NCBI GenBank assembly: GCA_902569725.1
Contig: CACFVG010000001.1
Coordinates: forward strand, 1-64,000
Reading direction: 5' to 3'
DNA from: an uncultured Pelagibacteraceae bacterium
GTDB taxonomy: Bacteria; Pseudomonadota; Alphaproteobacteria; Pelagibacterales; Pelagibacteraceae
Length of the DNA: 64,000 nt
Program-made: the position numbers and the translations under genes
The notes under the pieces: generated by a model
What the model was told of the DNA's origin: nothing
Database searches by the model: none
What the model saw: the letters and a program-made list of their open reading frames with translations, nothing else
Part shown: positions 9,725 to 17,810 of the stretch, piece after piece
How the letters are laid out: the number at the start of each line of letters is the position of its first letter
How positions within the stretch are numbered: position 1 is the stretch's first letter

Positions 9725-12304
9725 ATGCAAAAAGACGAAATTTCTAAAAATCAAAATATAAAATCAATTTCTATGTATGATGAAATGAGTTCATCTTATT
9801 TGTCTTACGCAATGAGTGTAATAATTAGCAGAGCACTTCCAGATATAAGAGATGGTTTAAAACCTGTACATAGAAGAATACTATTTGCAATGCACAAAGG
9901 AGGTTTTGATTGGTCAAAGCAATTTAGAAAATCTGCAAGAATAGTAGGTGATGTTATTGGTAAATATCACCCACATGGTGACCAGGCTGTTTATGATGCT
10001 TTGGTAAGAATGACACAAGAGTTTTCAATGAGTCTACCTCTTATTGATGGACAAGGAAATTTTGGTTCTATTGATGGTGATCCTCCTGCAGCAATGAGAT
10101 ATACTGAGACTAAATTAGCTAAAATTTCTCAGTTCTTAATTGATGACATAGATAAAAATACAGTTGAATTTAAAAATAATTATGACGAAACTGAAAAAGA
10201 ACCAATTGTACTTCCATCACAATATCCAAATTTACTTGTAAATGGCGCTGGAGGTATCGCAGTAGGTATGGCTACAAGTATTCCTCCTCACAATTTAGGA
10301 GAAGTTATTGATGGGACACTTGCTTTAATTAACAACAAAGACATAAAAATTAAAGAATTAATGAAGCATATTCCAGGTCCAGACTTTCCTACTGGTGGCA
10401 TTATTATTGGAAAAAATATTATCAAAGAAGGTTATAAAAATGGAAGAGGTTCATTTAAAATAAGAGGAGAAATTGGTGTAGAAAATTTAAAAAATAATAG
10501 AGATAGACTTGTAATTACTTCTATTCCATACCAAGTAAATAAATCGTTACTAAATGAAAAAATAGCTGATTTAGTAAGAGAAAAAAAAATTGAAGGAATT
10601 AGAGATATTAGGGATGAGTCAAACAGAGAAGGGATTAGAGTTGCTATAGATTTAAGAACAGGTGTTGAGGCAGAAACAGTAAAAAGACAACTATTCAAAT
10701 ATACTTCAATTGAAAGTTCTTTTGGTTTTAACACTTTAGCTATAGTTAATAACAAACCAAAAACTTGTAACCTTAAAGAATTTCTAGAACACTTCTTAAT
10801 ATTTAGAGAAGATGTTGTAATTAAAAAAACAAAATTCGATTTAAAAAAGGCAGAGGATAGAGCTCATATTCTAATTGGTTTATCAATTTCAGTTGAAAAT
10901 TTGGACAAAGTTATAAAAATAATTCGCTCATCAAAATCTCCGGATGACGCAAAAAAAGTTTTGTTAAAAAATAAATGGAAATGTTCAAAGTCTCTAAAAT
11001 TTATTAGGTTAATAGAAAATAAAAAAAATACATCACAATACATATTTACTGAGTCTCAAGTAAATGCTATTTTAGAATTAAGACTTCAAAAATTAACTGC
11101 ACTTGGTATTAATGAAATAGAATTAGAAATTAACAAATTATCTGATTTAATAATAAATTATAAAAAAATTTTAAACTCTAAAAAAGAATTGCTTAAAGTT
11201 ATAAGTAACGAATTAAAATTAATAAAAGAAAAATTCTCCGTTCCAAGAAGAACCCAAATAATTGACGCAGTATTAAATTATGATATTGAGGAAACCATTC
11301 AAAAAGAGAGTGTGATAATAACAGTTACTTTGCAAGGATATATTAAAAGAGGAGCACTCAGTACTGTTAAGCAACAAAAGAGAGGTGGAAAAGGAAAAAC
11401 AGGAATTGTTACAAGGGACGAAGATTCTGTAGTTCAAACTTTATCTGTAAATACACATACTCAAGTATTATTTTTTTCATCAGAAGGGTTAGTTTACCGT
11501 GTGAAGGCATGGAAAATTCCTGAAGGCTCATCAACTTCAAGAGGTAAATCTTTGTTTAATATACTTCCATTAAAAAATCATCAATCCATTAGCTCAATAA
11601 TGCCTTATCCTGAACAGGATACTGACTCTAAAAATATGTATATAATTTTTGCAACAGCAAATGGTAAGATTAGAAAAAACAATCTAGAAGATTTTTCTTC
11701 AATAAATACATCTGGGAAAATTGCAATGAAGTTAGATTCTAATGACAGAATTGCTGGAGTTAAAATATGCAAAGATGATCAAGATATAATTTTAAGTACA
11801 AAACTTGGTAAATGCATCAGATTTGAATCAAAAAAACTTAGAGTATTTAAAGGAAGATCTTCTAAAGGTATTAGAGGTATTAACTTACAGCAAAATGATA
11901 GCATTGTTTCATTGTCAATAATTAATCATGATAATATAAAAAAAAATGGAAAATTAGATAAAAATCAAAAATCTGAATTAAAAGCTAAAGAAAAATTTAT
12001 TTTATCTATAACTGAAAATGGCTATGGTAAGAGAACAGATCATAATGACTATAGAGTTACAAACAGGGGTGGAAAAGGAATTATAGGAATAATAAATTCT
12101 TCTAGAAACGGTAGCGTTTCATCATCTTTTCCAGTTAATGAAGGAGATGAAATATTAATCTCTACAAACAAAGGTAGGGTAATTAGAACTGCAGTAAAAG
12201 AAATTAGGGTAGCAGGAAGAAATACTCAGGGAGTTAGAATAATTAAACTTTCTGGTGAAGAAAAAGTAGTTTCTGCAATTAAAATTGATGATAATTTAAT
12301 TTAA
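9725..12304 (+). CDS. gyrA: DNA gyrase subunit A
   Basis: The 859-residue DNA-cleaving subunit of gyrase. The N-terminal winged-helix/tower part holds the catalytic tyrosine at Y126 (AAMRYTE), and [11 protein letters not shown] precedes it. The C-terminal beta-pinwheel contains a GyrA-box-like KRGGKGKTG near residue 555, which supports gyrase rather than topoisomerase IV. In the quinolone region [11 protein letters not shown], the residue matching E. coli Ser83 is Gln87, while Asp91 matches Asp87. Its stop overlaps coaD by one base (TTTAATG). Confidence 0.96.
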   Translation: MQKDEISKNQNIKSISMYDEMSSSYLSYAMSVIISRALPDIRDGLKPVHRRILFAMHKGGFDWSKQFRKSARIVGDVIGKYHPHGDQAVYDALVRMTQEFSMSLPLIDGQGNFGSIDGDPPAAMRYTETKLAKISQFLIDDIDKNTVEFKNNYDETEKEPIVLPSQYPNLLVNGAGGIAVGMATSIPPHNLGEVIDGTLALINNKDIKIKELMKHIPGPDFPTGGIIIGKNIIKEGYKNGRGSFKIRGEIGVENLKNNRDRLVITSIPYQVNKSLLNEKIADLVREKKIEGIRDIRDESNREGIRVAIDLRTGVEAETVKRQLFKYTSIESSFGFNTLAIVNNKPKTCNLKEFLEHFLIFREDVVIKKTKFDLKKAEDRAHILIGLSISVENLDKVIKIIRSSKSPDDAKKVLLKNKWKCSKSLKFIRLIENKKNTSQYIFTESQVNAILELRLQKLTALGINEIELEINKLSDLIINYKKILNSKKELLKVISNELKLIKEKFSVPRRTQIIDAVLNYDIEETIQKESVIITVTLQGYIKRGALSTVKQQKRGGKGKTGIVTRDEDSVVQTLSVNTHTQVLFFSSEGLVYRVKAWKIPEGSSTSRGKSLFNILPLKNHQSISSIMPYPEQDTDSKNMYIIFATANGKIRKNNLEDFSSINTSGKIAMKLDSNDRIAGVKICKDDQDIILSTKLGKCIRFESKKLRVFKGRSSKGIRGINLQQNDSIVSLSIINHDNIKKNGKLDKNQKSELKAKEKFILSITENGYGKRTDHNDYRVTNRGGKGIIGIINSSRNGSVSSSFPVNEGDEILISTNKGRVIRTAVKEIRVAGRNTQGVRIIKLSGEEKVVSAIKIDDNLI

Positions 12305-12798
12305 TGAAAAAAACTGCGATATACCCTGGTACATTTGATCCAATTACTTACGGTCATATTGATGTAATACAAAAATCATTAAAAATTGTTGATAATGTTA
12401 TTGTCGCAATCTCTAATGGAAATCAAAAAAATTATCTATTTTCAATAGATGAAAGAATTAAAATTGTAAATAAAGCACTTTTTTCAGATCTAAAGTTTAA
12501 TAAAAACAAAATCAAAGTAATTTCATTTTATTCTCTAACAACAGATCTATGCAAAAAATATAAATCAAATATTATTTTAAGAGGATTAAGAGCAGCTTCT
12601 GACTTTGAATATGAGTTTCAACTAGCTGGGATGAATAGAAAACTTAATAGCAATGTTGAAACTATTTTTTTGATGTCAGATGTTAAAAATCAAATTATTT
12701 CGTCTAGACTTATTAAAGAAGTTGCTGAACTAAATGGTGATATAAAAAAATTTACAACAAAAAGTACTATTAATTCATTAAAAAAAAAATATGAATAA
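12304..12798 (+). CDS. coaD: Phosphopantetheine adenylyltransferase
   Basis: A 164-residue nucleotidyltransferase of coenzyme A synthesis (4'-phosphopantetheine + ATP to dephospho-CoA). Shows the GTFDPITYGHID motif (TxGH catalytic site), ILRGLRAASDFEYEFQLAGMNR, and the C-terminal IISSRLIKEVAELNGD with the ISSS-like ATP-binding motif. Length is typical. Start codon overlaps the gyrA stop, and its end overlaps the next gene by eight bases. Confidence 0.96.
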   Translation: MKKTAIYPGTFDPITYGHIDVIQKSLKIVDNVIVAISNGNQKNYLFSIDERIKIVNKALFSDLKFNKNKIKVISFYSLTTDLCKKYKSNIILRGLRAASDFEYEFQLAGMNRKLNSNVETIFLMSDVKNQIISSRLIKEVAELNGDIKKFTTKSTINSLKKKYE

Positions 12799-13354
12799 AT
12801 ATCTAGTTAATATATTAGTTATTATTAGCTTGATGTTTTTTAACAATGCTTACTCAAAGGATAATATAATGATATTAAAACTTAAAACTGGCGATGTAAA
12901 AATAGAATTATTCGCCGATGTTGCGCCTAAACATGTAGAAAGAATAAAGAAACTTGCAAACGATGGTTTATATGACAATGTAGTTTTTCATAGAGTTATA
13001 GATGGATTTATGGCTCAAACAGGTGATGTTAAATTTGGAAATTCATCTTCTAAAGAATTCGACTTAAAAAGAGCTGGTATGGGTGGGTCTGATTTACCAG
13101 ATTTGCCAGCGGAGTTTAATGATTTACCTCATGAAAAAGGAACTCTTTCTATGGCAAGATCGTCTGATCCAAATAGTGCTAACAGTCAATTTTTTATATG
13201 TTTTCAAGCTGCTCCTTTTTTAGATAGAAATTACACTGTATTCGGAAAGGTAATTGAAGGAATAGAACATGTTGATAAAATTAAAAGGGGTGACTCTGAC
13301 AACAATGGCGCTGTTAGTGATCCAGATAAAATTATTAGTTTTAAATCTTTGTAA
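12791..13354 (+). CDS. Exported cyclophilin-type peptidyl-prolyl cis-trans isomerase
   Basis: The 187-residue protein has an N-terminal signal peptide (hydrophobic stretch about residues 4-20, likely cleaved after NAYS), so it should act in the periplasm. The cyclophilin fold shows FHRVIDGFMAQTGD, GTLSMARSSDPNSANSQFFI and DRNYTVFGKV, including the catalytic arginine and the active-site Gln and Phe. It speeds proline isomerisation of exported proteins. Gene order coaD-ppi-tgt is usual for the group. The symbol could be ppiA or ppiB, so I leave it open. Confidence 0.9.
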   Translation: MNKYLVNILVIISLMFFNNAYSKDNIMILKLKTGDVKIELFADVAPKHVERIKKLANDGLYDNVVFHRVIDGFMAQTGDVKFGNSSSKEFDLKRAGMGGSDLPDLPAEFNDLPHEKGTLSMARSSDPNSANSQFFICFQAAPFLDRNYTVFGKVIEGIEHVDKIKRGDSDNNGAVSDPDKIISFKSL

Positions 13355-13365
13355 ATAAAATATTA

Positions 13366-14478
13366 ATGGCATTAAAAAAGTTTTCTTTTAATGTTGAAGA
13401 AAAAGATAAGCAGGCAAGATTAGGCTTAATAAAAACTCATAGAGGCAATATAAGTACACCAGCTTTTATGCCAGTTGGTACTCAAGCAACAATTAAAGGT
13501 ACATTTATTGATGATATAATTAAAACTGGTAGCGAAATTATTTTGTCTAATACCTATCATTTAATGATTAGACCAGGTGTTGATAGAATTGAATCTTCAG
13601 GAGGTTTGCATCATTTTATGAATTGTAAATTGCCAATTCTCACTGACTCTGGTGGTTTCCAAGTTATGTCATTATCTAAACTTAATAAAATAGATGAAGA
13701 GAAGGGTGCTATATTTAATTCTCATATAGATGGAAAAAAGTTTATTCTAAGTCCTGAAGAAAGTATAAGAATTCAAAAATCTTTAAATTCAGACATTGTA
13801 ATGGTAATGGATGAATGCCCAAAAAAAAGTAATGATTATAAAAAAATCAATAAATCGATGGATTTATCAATGTATTGGGCTGAAAGATCAAAAAAAGCCT
13901 TTGGTAACAATCCTCATAAAGGTATTTTTGGAATAATTCAAGGCGGCTTATTTAAAGATTTAAGAATTAAATCCTTAGAACATTTGGTTAATATTGAATT
14001 TAATGGTTATGCAGTTGGTGGATTAGCAGTAGGAGAAAGTCAAAATGAAATGTTTAAGGTTTTAGATGATATAACTTATTTGATGCCTAGCAACAAACCA
14101 AGATATTTAATGGGAGTTGGAACTCCATCTGATATTTTGGGTGCCGTTAAAAGAGGTATTGATATGTTCGACTGTGTTTTGCCCACACGATCAGGTAGAA
14201 CTGGACTAGCTTTTACTTGGAATGGTCGGATTAATATTCGCAATTCAAAATATCAGCAAGATAACGAACCTCTTGATATTAATACCAAAAATTTTTCTTT
14301 AAATAAATATTCTAAAAATTATCTAAATCATTTATTTAATACAAATGAAATGCTTGGTTCAATGTTATTAACATTACATAATATTAATTTTTATCAGGAG
14401 TTAATGAGAGCAATTAGAGAAAATATTAAAAATGGTACATTTCAACAATTTCATGATAAATATATAAATAAGCTATAA
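13366..14478 (+). CDS. tgt: tRNA-guanine transglycosylase, zinc cysteines missing
   Basis: The 370-residue enzyme that swaps guanine 34 for a queuine precursor in GUN-anticodon tRNAs. Catalytic residues are present: Asp94 (DSGGFQVMSL) and the nucleophile Asp269 (FDCVLPTR), together with GGLAVGE, MGVGTPSD and LSNTYHLMIRPG. In the C-terminal zinc site the three cysteines of the usual CxCxxC pattern are replaced by Thr307, Asn309 and Leu312 (sequence PLDINTKNFSLNKYSKNYL), although His338 remains. The enzyme either folds without zinc or the site is rebuilt. Starts at ATG 13366, 11 bases after the cyclophilin gene. Confidence 0.93.
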   Translation: MALKKFSFNVEEKDKQARLGLIKTHRGNISTPAFMPVGTQATIKGTFIDDIIKTGSEIILSNTYHLMIRPGVDRIESSGGLHHFMNCKLPILTDSGGFQVMSLSKLNKIDEEKGAIFNSHIDGKKFILSPEESIRIQKSLNSDIVMVMDECPKKSNDYKKINKSMDLSMYWAERSKKAFGNNPHKGIFGIIQGGLFKDLRIKSLEHLVNIEFNGYAVGGLAVGESQNEMFKVLDDITYLMPSNKPRYLMGVGTPSDILGAVKRGIDMFDCVLPTRSGRTGLAFTWNGRINIRNSKYQQDNEPLDINTKNFSLNKYSKNYLNHLFNTNEMLGSMLLTLHNINFYQELMRAIRENIKNGTFQQFHDKYINKL

Positions 14479-14487
14479 TATTTAAGA

Positions 14488-14515
14488 TTGATTAAATAAA
14501 AAAAATCAATATAAG
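14488..14515 (+). promoter_or_regulatory. Putative sigma-70-type promoter of tRNA-Lys
   Basis: TTGATT (14488-14493) and TATAAG (14510-14515) are separated by 16 bases; the -10 ends nine bases before the tRNA. The same geometry is seen before tRNA-Pro and tRNA-Glu in this window. Prediction from sequence only. Confidence 0.5.
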
Positions 14516-14524
14516 GAACGCGTT

Positions 14525-14600
<76 letters not shown>

Positions 14601-14705
14601 ATATATTCGACGTCGATGGTTCTACGTCATTCAAAAAATCCCAATAAAACTAGTCAAAGTGTTGACCAAGTGTACACCTTGTGATTTGTTTGTTAGGGTG
14701 GGGTG

Positions 14706-16217
14706 ATGAAATTAGATACTGGAACAGAATTACCTGAAAAGTTTGTTTTAACAAAAGAATTTAAAAATACATATGATTTGATTAATAAAACAGATACTAA
14801 TTTATTCATCACAGGAAAAGCTGGTTCTGGTAAATCAACTTTACTTGAATACTTTCGTCAAAATACAAATAAAAATTTTGCTACACTAGCATTTCAAGGC
14901 ATCACAGCAATAAAAGCTAAAGGTCAAACTATTCATTCATTCTTCAAACTGGGTCCACATTTTTTAAGTAAGGATGATGTTAAAGAGCTGAGAGATAAAC
15001 AAGTTATACAAAATTTAGATACAATTTTAATTGATGAAATATCAATGGTAAGAGCAGACTTGTTTGACTCAATAGATTTATCATTAAAAAAAAATCGAAA
15101 AAATGAAAAGCCTTTTGGCGGTGTTCAAATGGTATTATTTGGTGATGTTATGCAAATAGATCCAATAGTTGGGTCAGATGATGAGGTAATGGAAAAGTTT
15201 TATCCTAGTGGACCTTTCTTTTTTAACTCTAAATCTTATTCAAAAAAAGATTTTAAACAAATTGAACTTACTAAAATTTTTAGACAATCTGATAAAAAAT
15301 TTGTCAATTTATTAAATAAAATAAGGATGAATAAATTACAAAATGAGGATTTATCTATTTTAAATAATCAATTAATCAAAAGAGATGAAGTTCCAAAAGA
15401 TACCATTATATTAGCTCCAACTAATAGAAAAGTTGACGATATTAATAATACTAATTTATATAAATTAACAACTCCAACCTTTAATTATAATGCAATAGTA
15501 AAAGGGTCCTGGAAGGACAAAGAACACCCAGTTAAAAAAGAGATTGTTTTAAAAGTAGGTGCACAAGTTATGATAACTAAAAATGATACAGACGAACCTA
15601 AAAGATGGGTAAATGGGACATTAGGAATAATAACCTTTTTATCCAAAGATCAAATTAAGATAAAAATTAAAGACAAGATTTTTTCATTAGGTAAAACAAA
15701 ATGGGATAAATATAATTATAAATTCAGTGGTAATAAAGTAAATGCATTTTCAGTTGGATCATTTATACAATTTCCTTTGAAACTTGCTTGGGCTACAACT
15801 ATTCATAAATCACAAGGTCAGACATTTGATAATGTTTCTATTGATTTAGACACAGGTTCATTTGCACACGGACAAACTTATGTGGCTTTAAGTAGAGCAA
15901 AATCGTTAGAAGGTATTTCACTTTTAAAAAAAATACAAAAAAAAGATATTATTTTTGATGCTAGAGTACTTGAATTTATTGGTCAAAAATTAGAAAGTAA
16001 GTACATAAGTGAAATATTAAAAAATGCACCTAAAAGTAAAAAAAAAATAATGCCAAAATCCACTAAATCAAATAGCAATGAATGGACAACTAGTGATGAT
16101 AATAAACTTTTAGCACTTTATAAAAGAAATGTACCAGAATTTGCTTTAGCTAAAATATTAAAGAAAAGCATTACTCAAATCAGAGAACGAATAATGTATC
16201 TTATGAAAAATAACTAG
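14706..16217 (+). CDS. Pif1-like superfamily 1 DNA helicase with C-terminal Myb/SANT-like domain
   Basis: A 503-residue ATP-dependent helicase of the Pif1/RecD2 type. Walker A GKAGSGKST is at about residues 37-45, Walker B LIDEISM near 108, then VLFGDVMQIDP, the RQSDKKFV arginine region, TTIHKSQGQTFDNVSID (motif V) and YVALSRAKSLEGI (motif VI). The last 45 residues (EWTTSDDNKLLALYKR..) look like a Myb/SANT or helix-turn-helix unit that may bind DNA. GTG at 14703 is also possible; AGGG at 14695-14698 suits ATG 14706 better. The stop codon TAG ends on the first base of the downstream 28-bp repeat. It is the only gene of the tRNA-Lys element; Pif1 enzymes unwind forked or G-quadruplex DNA. Confidence 0.87.
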   Translation: MKLDTGTELPEKFVLTKEFKNTYDLINKTDTNLFITGKAGSGKSTLLEYFRQNTNKNFATLAFQGITAIKAKGQTIHSFFKLGPHFLSKDDVKELRDKQVIQNLDTILIDEISMVRADLFDSIDLSLKKNRKNEKPFGGVQMVLFGDVMQIDPIVGSDDEVMEKFYPSGPFFFNSKSYSKKDFKQIELTKIFRQSDKKFVNLLNKIRMNKLQNEDLSILNNQLIKRDEVPKDTIILAPTNRKVDDINNTNLYKLTTPTFNYNAIVKGSWKDKEHPVKKEIVLKVGAQVMITKNDTDEPKRWVNGTLGIITFLSKDQIKIKIKDKIFSLGKTKWDKYNYKFSGNKVNAFSVGSFIQFPLKLAWATTIHKSQGQTFDNVSIDLDTGSFAHGQTYVALSRAKSLEGISLLKKIQKKDIIFDARVLEFIGQKLESKYISEILKNAPKSKKKIMPKSTKSNSNEWTTSDDNKLLALYKRNVPEFALAKILKKSITQIRERIMYLMKNN

Positions 16218-16244
16218 TTGGTTCGAGTCCAACAGGGCTCACCA
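16217..16244 (+). repeat. 28-bp direct repeat, copy 2 (attR-like tRNA-Lys fragment)
   Basis: An exact copy of the tRNA-Lys T arm, acceptor strand and CCA, without the rest of a tRNA. It begins at the last base of the helicase stop codon and ends ten bases before the stop of the convergent M48 protease gene. It marks the far end of the inserted element. Confidence 0.93.
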
Positions 16245-16253
16245 CTTAATATT

Positions 16254-17081
16254 TCAAGCTTGTTTTATTGGAGGATATTCAATTATAATTTCATTCATCC
16301 ATGCATTGAGTTTTTTAATTCTATTATCTGATGATGGGTGAGTGCTCATAAATTCTGGTGGTTCTTTACCTTTGTGAGATTCTTTCATTCTTTCCCAGAG
16401 TTTTGGTGCTTCTCTAACATCGTAACCTGATAAAGATGAAAATATTAATCCTAAATAATCAGCTTCACTTTCTTGTTTTCTATTAAATGGATTTAGTATT
16501 CCCATTTGAGTTAATAAACCAACAGTATTCATGCCGGTTGTTCTATTGACTGTTGAAAGTTTACCTCCAGATAAAATATCAGTAACTTGCAAAACAACAT
16601 TTGTAGCGACATTACGGCTTGCTCTTTCAACAGAATGTTTTGCTACAGCATGAGCAATTTCATGACCCATAACAGCAGCAAGCCCATTAGTATTTTTTGT
16701 AACCTCTAACATTCCTGTGTAAACAGCAATTTTACCTCCAGGCATACACCAAGCATTTTTAACTTTTTTATTATCTATTAAAATATATTCCCAATCGAAT
16801 TCAACAGTGGGATCTTCAATATTTGACCTGTCGAAATATTCACTTATCGAATACTCCATTCTTTTACCAATTTCTTTTATTTCATTAAGCTTATTAATAT
16901 CATCGCTTAATTTTTCTTTTTCTTTAACTTTTTCATAAATTTGTGCAGCTTGAGCATTAAGTTTTGATTCAGGGATTAGTTTTAATTGTTTTCTATCTGT
17001 AATGGGAACTGTGCTACATGAAGATATTCCTAAAGATAGGCAACCACATCCCAATACTTGCAAAAAATATCTTCTATCCAT
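16254..17081 (-). CDS. M48-family zinc metalloprotease, lipoprotein
   Basis: A 275-residue exported protease. The N-terminus (MDRRYFLQVL..) carries an arginine pair and a lipobox ISSC with the lipidated cysteine at residue 22, so it is probably anchored in the outer or inner membrane facing the periplasm. The zinc site HEIAH is at 140-144 and the third ligand is in ESEAD (204-208). Similar to LoiP/YggG-type or BepA-type proteases that degrade misfolded envelope proteins. The N-terminal arginines could make it a Tat substrate, but the hydrophobic core is short. Ends just past the tRNA-Lys element. Confidence 0.9.
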   Translation of the reverse strand: MDRRYFLQVLGCGCLSLGISSCSTVPITDRKQLKLIPESKLNAQAAQIYEKVKEKEKLSDDINKLNEIKEIGKRMEYSISEYFDRSNIEDPTVEFDWEYILIDNKKVKNAWCMPGGKIAVYTGMLEVTKNTNGLAAVMGHEIAHAVAKHSVERASRNVATNVVLQVTDILSGGKLSTVNRTTGMNTVGLLTQMGILNPFNRKQESEADYLGLIFSSLSGYDVREAPKLWERMKESHKGKEPPEFMSTHPSSDNRIKKLNAWMNEIIIEYPPIKQA

Positions 17082-17189
17082 TTAAATAATTTAGCTGAAT
17101 TTATTAATAATAGATATAAAGAACAACATTAAATTTGAATGATATACTCGATTTAATCAAAATATTTGCTATAAAACAAAAGTCTAATA

Positions 17190-17810
17190 ATGAAAAAAAT
17201 AAAAATAAAAAAACCGTCTTTTATTGCAAGATTAAGAAATTATTTTATTACAGGAATTATAGTATTAGTTCCAATAGGATTTACTCTATATTTAACCTTA
17301 TTTTTAATATCTATTTCATCTAAACTTATACCTGAAGAAATTAATCCAAATAGTTATTTACCATTTTCAATACCAGGCTTAGAAATAGCCTTATCTATAA
17401 TTTTTATTACATTAATTGGTTTTATATCTCTTTCATTTATCGGAAAAAGAATTCTAAAATTAATAAATGATTTATTAAAAAAAATACCTTTCCTTAGAAC
17501 TATATACTCTGCAATTGGTCAAATGACCGAATCCTTTGCTAATAAAAAAGGTAAAAAAAAAAGTGTTGTACTGGTTCAATATCCTAGAAAAGGTTCATGG
17601 GCTGTTGGTTTTGCAACTAAAGAAAATAGAGGTGAAATAAGTAAAAAAGTTAACGATAAATTAGTTAACGTTTTTATTCCAACAACTCCAAATCCAACAA
17701 GTGGTTTTTTATTAATGTTTCCTAGAAGCGAAGTTATATATTTAGATATGAGTTTTGAAGAAGCGTCAAAATTTATAGTTTCCGCAGGTACTTCAAACCC
17801 AAAAAATTAA
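17190..17810 (+). CDS. DUF502 family membrane protein
   Basis: A 206-residue protein with two membrane helices near the N-terminus (about 17-45 and 60-85), the family segment RNYFITGIIVLVPIGFTLYL, and a cytoplasmic part with PFLRTIYSAIGQMTESF, VQYPRKGSWAVGFAT and IPTTPNPTSGFLLMFPRS. These identify the DUF502 family (Pfam PF04367), which is often next to recG in alphaproteobacteria. Function is unknown. The end overlaps the convergent recG stop by four bases. Confidence 0.88.
   Translation: MKKIKIKKPSFIARLRNYFITGIIVLVPIGFTLYLTLFLISISSKLIPEEINPNSYLPFSIPGLEIALSIIFITLIGFISLSFIGKRILKLINDLLKKIPFLRTIYSAIGQMTESFANKKGKKKSVVLVQYPRKGSWAVGFATKENRGEISKKVNDKLVNVFIPTTPNPTSGFLLMFPRSEVIYLDMSFEEASKFIVSAGTSNPKN

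Larger units (their letters stand above)
14601..16244 (+). mobile_element. Small tRNA-Lys-integrated element carrying one helicase gene
   Basis: One period of 1,644 bases lies between the two 28-bp tRNA-Lys 3'-end repeats. It contains about 100 bases of leader and one gene (Pif1-like helicase), and nothing else: no integrase, excisionase or replication initiator. The leader holds a GACGT..ACGTC dyad (near 14610-14630) and the palindrome GTGTACAC (14670-14677). The geometry (intact tRNA upstream, repeat fragment downstream) is what tyrosine-recombinase elements leave. It is presumably non-autonomous and would need a recombinase in trans, or it is a remnant. A tyrosine recombinase lies 20 kb away at 36.6-37.5 kb; a link is not shown. 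Confidence 0.75.
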
